Positions 6,430-12,497 of a stretch of DNA of 12,497 nucleotides are shown one piece after another. Source of the DNA: DATEBA01 sp035288045 (GTDB taxonomy: Bacteria; Actinomycetota; UBA4738; HRBIN12). The stretch is taken from contig DATEBA010000039.1 in the NCBI GenBank assembly GCA_035288045.1, positions 1-12,497 of the forward strand. The letters run 5' to 3'. How positions within the stretch are numbered: the first letter of the stretch is position 1; each line of letters starts with the position of its first letter. The notes under the pieces are model-generated. The model searched no databases and was not told the DNA's origin. It was given only the letters and a program-made list of their open reading frames with translations. The translations under genes were made by a program, and so were the position numbers.

Positions 6430-7667
6430 CTCTCACCGTCTGGATGATCGCGATCGTCGTCGTGATGATCATCTACGCAGGGCGCCACTGGGTGCTCACG
6501 CTCAATCGCCTGCTCGGGCATCAACGACCCTACATGCAGGACATCATCGACGAGGACCTGCCCGGAGTGACGGTCCTCGTCCCCATGCACAACGAGGAGC
6601 AGGTGGCCGACGGAGTCCTCACCGCTCTCCTGGCGCAGGACTACCCCGCCGACCGTCTGGAGATCATCCCGATCGACGACCACTCGACGGACCGGACACA
6701 GAAGATCCTGGAGAGCTACGCCGTGCGGAATCCCCGGATCCGCCCGATCTACCGCCGCGGTGAGGGCGCCCGTGGCAAGCCGGCAGGCCTGAACGAGGCG
6801 CTCGGGATCGCCGGCAACGAGGTGATCCTCGTCTTCGACGCCGACTACCAGCCGCCGCCCGACATCGTTCGGGAGCTCGCCCTCGCGTTCCTCGATCCGG
6901 AGGTGGGCGCCGTCATGGGGCGAGTGGTCCCCAGCAACACTGCGAGCGGGTTCCTCGCGCGCCTGCTGGACCTCGAGAGGTCCGGCGGCTACCAGGTCGA
7001 CCAGCAGGCTCGGTACTCGATGAACCTAGTCCCCCAGTACGGCGGCACCGTCGGCGGATTCCGGCGCTCGGTGGTGCTCTCCTGGGGAGGCTTCGACCCT
7101 TACGTCCTTGCCGAGGACACCGACCTCACGTTCCGGCTGCTGGTGCGCGGTTGGCGGGTCGCGTACGCGAACAAGGTCGAGTGCTACGAGGAGGCGCCCC
7201 AGACCTGGGACGCGCGCTTCCGGCAGCTCCGGCGGTGGGCGCGCGGTCACACCCAGACGATGTTCCGGCACTGGCGCCGCGTGCTGACCTCGCCGAACAT
7301 GACGCCGGCGCAGCGCGTCGATGGGATGCTGCTGCTCGGCATCTACATGATCCCGCCGCTCATCCTTACCGGCCTCGGCCTATCGCTCGCGCTGTTCATC
7401 ACCGGAACGATCCCGCTCGCGGCCACGCTTCTGCTGTCGTTCTTCGCGGTGGGCTACAACGCGTTCGGCAACTTCGCGCCCTTCTACCAGGTGGGCACCG
7501 CCGGGGTGCTAGACGGCATGAGGGAGCGCCTGTTCCTGCTCCCCTACCTGTTCTTCATGTTCCTGTTCAACTCCTGGGCCGTCACGCTCGGAGCGTTCGA
7601 CGCGGTCGTCGACGTCTTGGGCGGGCGAGTTCCGACCTGGGAGAAGACCGCGAGGTTCCGGCAGTGA
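6420..7667 (+). CDS. Membrane family-2 glycosyltransferase, processive polysaccharide synthase type
   Basis: This is a GT2 enzyme of the cellulose/hyaluronan/poly-GlcNAc synthase type, which polymerises sugar from a nucleotide donor at the membrane. From GTG 6420 it has 415 residues. One N-terminal helix (4-20) is followed by a cytosolic catalytic domain with VTVLVPMHNEEQV (50-62), DDHSTDRT (86-93), the metal-binding DAD (140-142), the general-base region AEDTDL (231-236) and QLRRW (269-273). The Q-x-x-R-W motif marks processive synthases. Three to four C-terminal helices follow between 302 and 395. GTG 6420 overlaps the upstream stop and has AGGA 9 bases before it; GTG 6414 and ATG 6444 are alternatives. 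The stop overlaps the next start as GTGA. The donor is probably a UDP-sugar. With wecB and a deacetylase nearby an N-acetylhexosamine polymer is likely, but that is inferred. No PilZ domain is present. Confidence 0.93.
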   Translation: MAVALTVWMIAIVVVMIIYAGRHWVLTLNRLLGHQRPYMQDIIDEDLPGVTVLVPMHNEEQVADGVLTALLAQDYPADRLEIIPIDDHSTDRTQKILESYAVRNPRIRPIYRRGEGARGKPAGLNEALGIAGNEVILVFDADYQPPPDIVRELALAFLDPEVGAVMGRVVPSNTASGFLARLLDLERSGGYQVDQQARYSMNLVPQYGGTVGGFRRSVVLSWGGFDPYVLAEDTDLTFRLLVRGWRVAYANKVECYEEAPQTWDARFRQLRRWARGHTQTMFRHWRRVLTSPNMTPAQRVDGMLLLGIYMIPPLILTGLGLSLALFITGTIPLAATLLLSFFAVGYNAFGNFAPFYQVGTAGVLDGMRERLFLLPYLFFMFLFNSWAVTLGAFDAVVDVLGGRVPTWEKTARFRQ

Positions 7668-8665
7668 AGGTCGCGATCCTCGTGGGGCTCGGAGCCCTCC
7701 TGCTGGCGCTTCCTTTCCTTCCCGGCCTCCGCGAGCTCAGGCAACCGAAGGACGCCGAGCCGATCCGGATAGACGAGTCGTTCACCCGAGATCCTAGGTT
7801 CTTCGGCAACTCGCTGCGGGAGAAGCTGGCGCCGTTCCTCGAGGGGCTCCCGGAGCTGCCGGCGCGCCTGGCGATCGAGCTCCGCCGCCCCGAGACGCTC
7901 GCGGTGTACGCCGACCTGCGCGTGCCCGAGGGAGCCCACGAGGACGCGCTCGTCGTTGCCCTCGGCGTGGCTGTGCTCGAGCGAGGGGCTCGGCTGGACG
8001 AGACGTGGATCCGAGGCGACGCCGACGTCGGCCCGGGCGCGCATGTTCGCGCGCTCGCGTGCGACGGCCAGGCTACTCTCCGGGAAGGGGCCCGGATCCT
8101 GCGCTGGATCGACGTCGAGGGGCACCTCCTCGCGGAGGCAGGCTCGGACCTCGGTCTCTCCGCGAGTGCAGCCGGAGCCGTTCGCCTCTCGCCCGGCTGC
8201 GCCTTCCGCCGCATCTGGGGACGACCGGTCTTCGTGCGCGGCGAGGCGGTCCGGCCGGCGCCCGACGAGCGCCTCACGATCGAGGACGAGGTCGTGTGGG
8301 GACGCACGCGGCTCTCGCTTCCCCCGGGGTTCCACCTGGAAAAGGACGTCGTCGCGCTCACCGAGGTGCGGATCGGACGGGGTGCCGTCCTCTCGGGGAC
8401 GATCAAGGCCCACGGCCCGATCGTCCTCGGCGAAGGGGTGCGCGTGCGCGGCCACCTCATCTCCCGCAAGCGAATCGAGATCGGGAGTGGCGCCCGGATC
8501 TTCGGGAACGTCTTCGCCGAGGGCGACGTCGACATCGGCTCGGGCGCACACGTGGGCCGCAAGGGCGGTACGAAGACGGTCTACTCCGGAGGGCGGGTCC
8601 GCATCGGCCCCGGCGCCGCCGTGCTCGGCTGGCTCATCGCCGAGCGAGGGGGCCACGTGGAGTGA
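7664..8665 (+). CDS. Membrane-anchored bactofilin-like (polymer-forming) beta-helix protein
   Basis: Bactofilins are beta-helical proteins that self-assemble into filaments and scaffold envelope enzymes. This 333-residue product starts at GTG 7664 within the GTGA overlap with the glycosyltransferase. It has an N-terminal hydrophobic segment (about 3-20) that reads as a signal anchor, then an alpha/mixed region (30-95). Two blocks of short Gly-rich turns follow, at about 95-175 (LERGARL, IRGDADVGPGAHV, LREGARIL) and 232-333 (VRIGRGAVLSGTIKAHGPI, VLGEGVRVRGHLISRKRI, EIGSGARIFGNVFAEGDVD, IGSGAHVG, VRIGPGAAVLGWL). Hydrophobic residues alternate at the spacing expected of a beta-helix. Typical bactofilins are about 110-200 residues and cytoplasmic; this one is longer, has two helical blocks and is probably on the outer face. 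The next gene starts on its stop codon. Bactofilin kinship is by pattern, not by close motif match, and an acyltransferase-like hexapeptide fold is the main alternative. Confidence 0.8.
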   Translation: MKVAILVGLGALLLALPFLPGLRELRQPKDAEPIRIDESFTRDPRFFGNSLREKLAPFLEGLPELPARLAIELRRPETLAVYADLRVPEGAHEDALVVALGVAVLERGARLDETWIRGDADVGPGAHVRALACDGQATLREGARILRWIDVEGHLLAEAGSDLGLSASAAGAVRLSPGCAFRRIWGRPVFVRGEAVRPAPDERLTIEDEVVWGRTRLSLPPGFHLEKDVVALTEVRIGRGAVLSGTIKAHGPIVLGEGVRVRGHLISRKRIEIGSGARIFGNVFAEGDVDIGSGAHVGRKGGTKTVYSGGRVRIGPGAAVLGWLIAERGGHVE

Positions 8666-10512
8666 CGCGGAAGCGGACCTGGTGGGCCTTGCTGGCGCTC
8701 GTCGTCCTCGTCCCCGTTTCGCGCGCCGCGCAGCTGTTCCTTGCCGGCTCCGGCTCTGCGATCCTCGTCGGTCTCGTCTACGAGCCCTCGGCCCTGCCCG
8801 ACCTCGCCTTCATCCGCGACGCGTACACGTCGGTGCTGGAGGAGGAGGGCATCCCTCACGGGTGGGTATCCACGCGAGAGCTGTCGCTCTTGTCGGGGAG
8901 CGACGCCGCCGGGCGCTACCAAGCGCTCGTGTTCCCCGACGGTCTCAACCAGTCGATGCCGGTGGAGCTCCGCGACCGGGTCAGCGAGTACCTAGAGGCG
9001 GGCGGCAACGTGGCCGCCGTGTACGACCCCGGCGTGCGCGATCCGACCGGAGCCTTCCGCACAGGTGGGCTCCTCGCGGGATCCGTCGGCGTCGAGTACC
9101 TGCGCTACCGGCAGGACCCCGAAGCAGCCTACGTCGAGGGCAACGTCCACTTCGTCGCGGCCGACACGGCCCGCCTGTGGGGGGTTCCTTCGGGGAAGCT
9201 TTACCGCGGGTCGGTCGTCGGCGGGTACGCCTACGGGAGCCTCACCTATCCGATGGCGAACGCCCGAGCGATCGCCGAGGACCTCGAGCTTCTCGCGGTC
9301 TCCGAAGAGGTGCCGGTCCTCTCGCTTCGGAAGGTCGGAGCGGGCACGGCGCTCTGGGTGAACCTCCCGCTCGGGTACTTGAAGGCCTACAGCGACGACA
9401 TGCCGCTCCGCGCGACGCTTCGTACGTTCCTCTTCGACATCACCGGGATCCCCCACCTCGTGGCGGCGCCGGAAGGCATCGGTGGGCTCGTGATCGACTG
9501 GCACATCGACTCCGCCGTCGAGTGGGAGGGCGTGCCGGCGCTGATCCGCAACCGGTTCGTCAGGGAGGGGTTGCGGATGCAGTTCGACGTGACCGCCGGT
9601 CCCGACCGCGACGAGGAGGGCGACGGGCTCGGATTCGACGCTTGCGGGCGGGGCGAGGACGTCCTGCGGCGGCTGACGCCGTTCGGGGACATCGGCTCGC
9701 ACGGCGGATGGGCCCACAACCTCTTCTCGCAGACGCTCGCCGACGGTGCCCTCGGGTTCGAGGGAGCACTCCAGCTCGTCGAGCGCAACGACGACTGCAT
9801 CGCTTCGCTCACGGGACGGCCCGTGCGCGGGTACTCGGCCCCCAACGGCGCCCATCCGCAGCCGCTCATGACGCGCGTGCTCGAGCGCGAGGGCGTCGTC
9901 GGCTACTACTACACCGGCGACACCGGCTCGCCGCCCAACCGCACGTTCTTCGACGCGCGGATGGTCTCGCCGGCCGTCTGGGCCTTCCCGGTCATGCCTA
10001 ACGGAGTCCTGGCCTCGATCGGCGAGATGGTGAGGGAGGGCCTCGGTCCGCGCGAGATCGAACGCTGGCTCGACGACACCCTGGACTACGTCGTCCGCGA
10101 GCGGACGATCCGCCTCCTGTATAGCCACCCCTACGACCTCATGACGAGACCCTCAGGCCGCCCGCTCTCGGCTCCCTACCGCGCGGCCTTCGCACGCTTC
10201 CTCGACCGGGTGGAGGACCTCCAGGCGGCGGGTGAGCTGACCATCGCTCCGATGGAGGAGTACGTGGGGTTCCTGGATCGGCTGGTCGCAACCGACGTCA
10301 CGTTCGAGACCGAGGGCGACGAGCTGGTCGTCACCCTCGAGAACACCTCGGGGCTCAAGGACCTGACCGTGGCGCTTCCCCCGGGCCTCGTGGCGGACGG
10401 CGCGCCGGCGCCGGAGGGAACTAACGAGGCGCTCGGGACCGCGGGCGGCGAGCGACTCCTCACGATCACCTCGGACGAGACCCTGGTCGAGCTCCGCGTG
10501 CCTCTTGCCTGA
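8662..10512 (+). CDS. Membrane-anchored polysaccharide deacetylase-like protein with N-terminal amidotransferase-like domain
   Basis: The 616-residue product begins at GTG 8662 in a GTGA overlap with the beta-helix gene. A basic N-terminus and one hydrophobic helix (7-27) anchor it outside the membrane. Residues about 33-270 resemble a Rossmann/class I amidotransferase-like sensor domain (ALVFPDGLNQSM at 88-99, EAGGNVAAVYDPG at 112-124, GTALWVNLPLGYLK at 228-241) with no obvious catalytic Cys. From 274 a NodB-type deacetylase pattern appears: DWHID (279-283) as the D/H/D metal site, SHGGWAHN (346-353) as the His pair, RGYSAPNG (389-396) as the arginine/proline motif, and LLYSHPYD (485-492) as the last His motif. 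The His pair is spaced H-x4-H rather than the classical H-x3-H, recalling large PelA/Agd3-like or DUF2194-type deacetylases. A beta-sandwich-like tail covers about 543-616. Predicted role: removing N-acetyl groups from the exported polymer. The fold is likely; activity and substrate are inferred. Confidence 0.85.
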   Translation: MTRKRTWWALLALVVLVPVSRAAQLFLAGSGSAILVGLVYEPSALPDLAFIRDAYTSVLEEEGIPHGWVSTRELSLLSGSDAAGRYQALVFPDGLNQSMPVELRDRVSEYLEAGGNVAAVYDPGVRDPTGAFRTGGLLAGSVGVEYLRYRQDPEAAYVEGNVHFVAADTARLWGVPSGKLYRGSVVGGYAYGSLTYPMANARAIAEDLELLAVSEEVPVLSLRKVGAGTALWVNLPLGYLKAYSDDMPLRATLRTFLFDITGIPHLVAAPEGIGGLVIDWHIDSAVEWEGVPALIRNRFVREGLRMQFDVTAGPDRDEEGDGLGFDACGRGEDVLRRLTPFGDIGSHGGWAHNLFSQTLADGALGFEGALQLVERNDDCIASLTGRPVRGYSAPNGAHPQPLMTRVLEREGVVGYYYTGDTGSPPNRTFFDARMVSPAVWAFPVMPNGVLASIGEMVREGLGPREIERWLDDTLDYVVRERTIRLLYSHPYDLMTRPSGRPLSAPYRAAFARFLDRVEDLQAAGELTIAPMEEYVGFLDRLVATDVTFETEGDELVVTLENTSGLKDLTVALPPGLVADGAPAPEGTNEALGTAGGERLLTITSDETLVELRVPLA

Positions 10513-10609
10513 TCACGGCTCAAGGCGCGCACCCGGGGTGCCGACGCAGTAGGTGACCCGAAGGGTGTAGGCCGGGGCCGGGCGACCGTGCCCGCAGGAA
10601 GGAAGGACG
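10513..10609 (+). other. 97-base gap between deacetylase-like gene and wecB
   Basis: The gap is GC-rich with no open frame of note. A hairpin of CGGGC (10579-10583) with GCCCG (10590-10594) around a 6-base loop ends one base before the ribosome-site string AGGAAGGAAGGA (10596-10607). A weaker GCAC/GTGC stem lies at 10529-10541. Neither has a T-run, and I see no good -10 box, so wecB may be read from the upstream transcript or from a promoter I cannot see. Confidence 0.4.
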
Positions 10610-11872
10610 TTGGGCGAGCAGGCGATGAAGGTCCTGTCCGTGTTCGGGACCAGGCCGGAGGCCATCAAGATGGCGCCGGTCGTGAAGGCTATGGAGCGCC
10701 ATCCGGCCGGCATAGCCGGCAAGTTGTGCGTCACCGCTCAGCACCGCGGGATGCTCGACCAGGTCCTGTCCCTGTTCGGCATCGAGCCCGACTACGACCT
10801 GAACGTGATGCGACCCGGCCAATCGCCGCTCGAGGTGGCGATCGCCGTGATGGCCGGCCTCGAGCCCATCGTCGCCAAGGAGAAGCCCGACTGGGTGCTG
10901 GTGCAGGGCGACACGACGACCGTGATGGCCACAGCCGTCACAGGCTTCTACGCCCGTGCGAAGGTCGGGCATCTGGAGGCCGGGCTACGGACCTTCTCAC
11001 GACACTCGCCCTTCCCCGAGGAGATCAACCGGCGCCTCACGTCCGTCGCCGCGGACCTCCACTTCGCGCCGACGCTCCGCGCCCGCCAGAACCTGCTTCT
11101 CGAGGGCGTGGCCGACGAGCGCATCCTCGTCACGGGAAACACGGTGATCGACGCGCTCCACCAGGTCGCCGCGCTCGAATACGACCCGTCGTCCGGCCCG
11201 CTCGCCGACGTGCGCTTCGGGCGGAAGATCATGCTCGCCACCTCGCACCGCCGCGAGAACTTCGGCAAGCCGCTCGAGAACATCTGCGAGGCGATCGCCT
11301 ACATCGCCGACGAGCACGCCGACGAGCTCGAGATAGTGTTCTCGGTCCACCCGAACCCTGAGGTGCAGGGGATGGTCTACCGACGACTCGGCGACCACCC
11401 GAACGTCCGGCTGTTTCCGCCCCTCGACTACATGCCGTTCGTATACCTGCTGAAGCGCGCGCATCTGGTCCTGACCGACTCCGGAGGAGTGCAGGAGGAG
11501 GCGCCCGGACTTGGCAAGCCGGTGCTCGTGCTGCGCGAGGTAACCGAGCGTCCGGAAGCCGTCGAGGCCGGGACGGTGCGGCTGGTCGGCACCAACCGCC
11601 TGCGGATCGTCGAGGCGGTCGAGCGGCTGCTCTCCGACGAGCGTGAGTACGCGCGGATGTCGCGAGCGGTCAATCCCTACGGCGACGGCCACGCGGCGCT
11701 CCGCGTTGTCGACGCGATGCTCGAGGCGCGCGGCGGCCTCCCTGCCGTCATGGAGTACGCGTTCCTGTCGCCGTTCTCGACCCCGATCGCCCGGCGGGAG
11801 CTCACGGTCGAGCCCTTCCACCCGACCACCGCCGAGGGCTCAGCACTGCAGCCCGAGGCGGCGATGTCCTAG
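10610..11872 (+). CDS. wecB: UDP-N-acetylglucosamine 2-epimerase (non-hydrolysing)
   Basis: WecB/MnaA interconverts UDP-GlcNAc and UDP-ManNAc in the cytoplasm, feeding ManNAc-containing surface glycans. The family signatures run in order: FGTRPEAIKMAPV (12-24), QHRGMLD (44-50), VQGDTTT (98-104), HLEAGLRT (121-128), FPEEINRR (135-142), GNTVIDAL (176-183), TSHRRENFG (211-219), HPNPEVQ (247-253), DYMPFVYLL (273-281) and TDSGGVQEEAPGLGKPVLVLRE (289-310). The acidic and His residues D101, E123, E138 and H213 correspond to the catalytic set known from E. coli WecB. TTG 10610 has AGGAAGG 7 bases upstream; the family-typical start is the in-frame ATG 10625 (MKVLSVFG), so either is possible. The family usually ends near residue 375; here about 45 further residues follow (PAVMEYAFL to the end), unlike the core. 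Its 3' end overlaps the convergent hydrolase gene by 33 bases. Confidence 0.95.
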   Translation: MGEQAMKVLSVFGTRPEAIKMAPVVKAMERHPAGIAGKLCVTAQHRGMLDQVLSLFGIEPDYDLNVMRPGQSPLEVAIAVMAGLEPIVAKEKPDWVLVQGDTTTVMATAVTGFYARAKVGHLEAGLRTFSRHSPFPEEINRRLTSVAADLHFAPTLRARQNLLLEGVADERILVTGNTVIDALHQVAALEYDPSSGPLADVRFGRKIMLATSHRRENFGKPLENICEAIAYIADEHADELEIVFSVHPNPEVQGMVYRRLGDHPNVRLFPPLDYMPFVYLLKRAHLVLTDSGGVQEEAPGLGKPVLVLREVTERPEAVEAGTVRLVGTNRLRIVEAVERLLSDEREYARMSRAVNPYGDGHAALRVVDAMLEARGGLPAVMEYAFLSPFSTPIARRELTVEPFHPTTAEGSALQPEAAMS

Positions 11873-12497
11873 CGCAGGCAGGCGCTCCCGCACCCGTCGG
11901 ACCTGCTCCAGGTCCAGATCGGCGAATGTTACCCCGACGCCTTCCTCGGCTCGCGCCAGCACTCGTCCCCAGGGATCGGCGACGAGGCTGTTGCCGAAGC
12001 AGCGACGACTGTCCGCGGCGGGCCCCCAGGGACCCCACTGCGCCGGTGCGACCAGGAAAGCCTGCGACTCGATCGCCCGGGCGCGGAGCAGGATCTCCCA
12101 GTGGTCCCTCCCTGTCTCGAAGGTAAAGGCCGACGGGACGAACACGAGCTGCGCGCCCTTCGCGACGAGCGCGCGGTAGAGCTCGGGGAACCGGAGGTCG
12201 TAGCAGATCGACATCCCCGCGCGTCCGAACTCCGTCTCCGCGGTCACGACCTCCTCGCCCGGCGTCCAGATCGCTGACTCGCGGAGAGGCGGCTGACCCG
12301 GGATGTCGGCGTCGAAGAGGTGGATCTTGCGGTAGCGGGCCACGAGCGAGCCCTCTCGGTCGAAGAGCGCGCTCGAATTGAAGACCCGGTCACCGTCGCG
12401 CTCGTGGAGAGAGCCGCCCAGGACCCACATGCGGTGGCTGCGCGCGCGGCCCGCGAGGCGCTCCGTCGTCGGTCCGGGTATCGGCTCGGCCGCCCCG
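11840..12497 (-). CDS. Carbon-nitrogen hydrolase, Nit1/Nit2-like (5' end cut by window edge)
   Basis: This is a nitrilase-superfamily amidase. 218 codons are open from the window edge to the stop at 11840-11842; an internal ATG at 12430 is not the true start, because the 22 codons before it read EPIPGPTTERLAGRAR, a standard part of the fold. The catalytic Lys lies in YRKIHLFDADIPG and the nucleophile Cys in SICYDLRFPELYR, followed by FETGRDHWEILLRARAIE with the structural Glu. The first catalytic Glu would be upstream of the window. CYDLRFPEL and the RARAIE segment are typical of the Nit1/Nit2 branch, whose studied members hydrolyse deaminated glutathione or alpha-keto acid amides (metabolite repair). 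The exact substrate cannot be assigned. The gene converges on wecB with a 33-bp overlap of coding ends and is probably unrelated to the polysaccharide genes. Confidence 0.93.
   Translation of the reverse strand, partial: GAAEPIPGPTTERLAGRARSHRMWVLGGSLHERDGDRVFNSSALFDREGSLVARYRKIHLFDADIPGQPPLRESAIWTPGEEVVTAETEFGRAGMSICYDLRFPELYRALVAKGAQLVFVPSAFTFETGRDHWEILLRARAIESQAFLVAPAQWGPWGPAADSRRCFGNSLVADPWGRVLARAEEGVGVTFADLDLEQVRRVRERLPALGHRRLGLQC

Noticed and set aside
7956..10001. A 681-codon plus-strand frame across the beta-helix and deacetylase-like genes
   Set aside because: The product is Arg/Ser/Pro/Ala-rich shadow sequence. The competing frames carry signal anchors, beta-helix turns and deacetylase motifs.
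8992..10128. A 378-codon minus-strand frame opposite the deacetylase-like gene
   Set aside because: It has no recognisable domain, and its composition is the reverse-strand image of a G/C-biased gene.
10588..11361. A 257-codon plus-strand frame overlapping the start of wecB
   Set aside because: It is Arg/Ala/Gly-rich with no motifs, while the overlapping frame is a textbook UDP-GlcNAc 2-epimerase.
1..12497. CRISPR array, tRNA, insertion sequence or phage/defence genes
   Set aside because: I found no regularly spaced repeats, no cloverleaf-like segment, no terminal inverted repeats flanking a transposase, and no nuclease or integrase motifs. Nearly all bases are explained by metabolic or envelope genes.

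Overview
The window comes from a high-GC bacterium with strong G/C bias at third codon positions. It makes frequent use of GTG and TTG starts, has many 4-bp GTGA stop/start overlaps, and has one start that looks leaderless. Together with the gene content this suggests an actinobacterium (Actinomycetota), probably an uncultured lineage. The taxonomic call is inference. I see no rRNA, tRNA, CRISPR array, insertion sequence or phage gene, and no gene-free stretch longer than about 110 bases.

Left part (1-5543): a molybdenum hydroxylase locus of the xanthine dehydrogenase / CO dehydrogenase superfamily. On the minus strand a [2Fe-2S] small subunit (coxS, 2210-2686) is followed by a large molybdopterin subunit (coxL, 1-2198) that runs off the left edge. 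The large subunit has the AYRGAGR active-site loop of 'form II' proteins, not the AYRCSFR loop of true CO dehydrogenases, so its substrate is unknown. On the plus strand, facing away, lie xdhC (3235-4368), coxG (4372-4977) and mocA (4974-5543). These are the usual helpers for sulfurating the Mo cofactor, for membrane or quinone coupling, and for making the cytidylated cofactor. Between the two arms is a small, apparently frameshifted PsbP-like lipoprotein gene (2790-3190). The FAD-binding medium subunit (coxM) is not in the window and probably lies just left of coxL.

Middle and right part (5653-11872): five plus-strand genes that look like a cell-surface polysaccharide module. They are a six-helix membrane protein of unknown family, a membrane family-2 glycosyltransferase with processive-synthase motifs, a large membrane-anchored beta-helix (bactofilin-like) protein, a membrane-anchored two-domain polysaccharide-deacetylase-like protein, and a UDP-GlcNAc 2-epimerase (wecB). 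The first four are joined by short stop/start overlaps, which points to one transcript and matched synthesis. A reasonable model is that WecB supplies UDP-ManNAc, the glycosyltransferase polymerises and exports a HexNAc polymer, the deacetylase trims N-acetyl groups outside the membrane, and the beta-helix protein is a scaffold. I do not recognise this gene set as a named system. It is the best candidate here for something undescribed.

Right edge (11840-12497, minus strand): a Nit1/Nit2-type carbon-nitrogen hydrolase, converging on wecB with a 33-bp coding overlap and cut by the window end.
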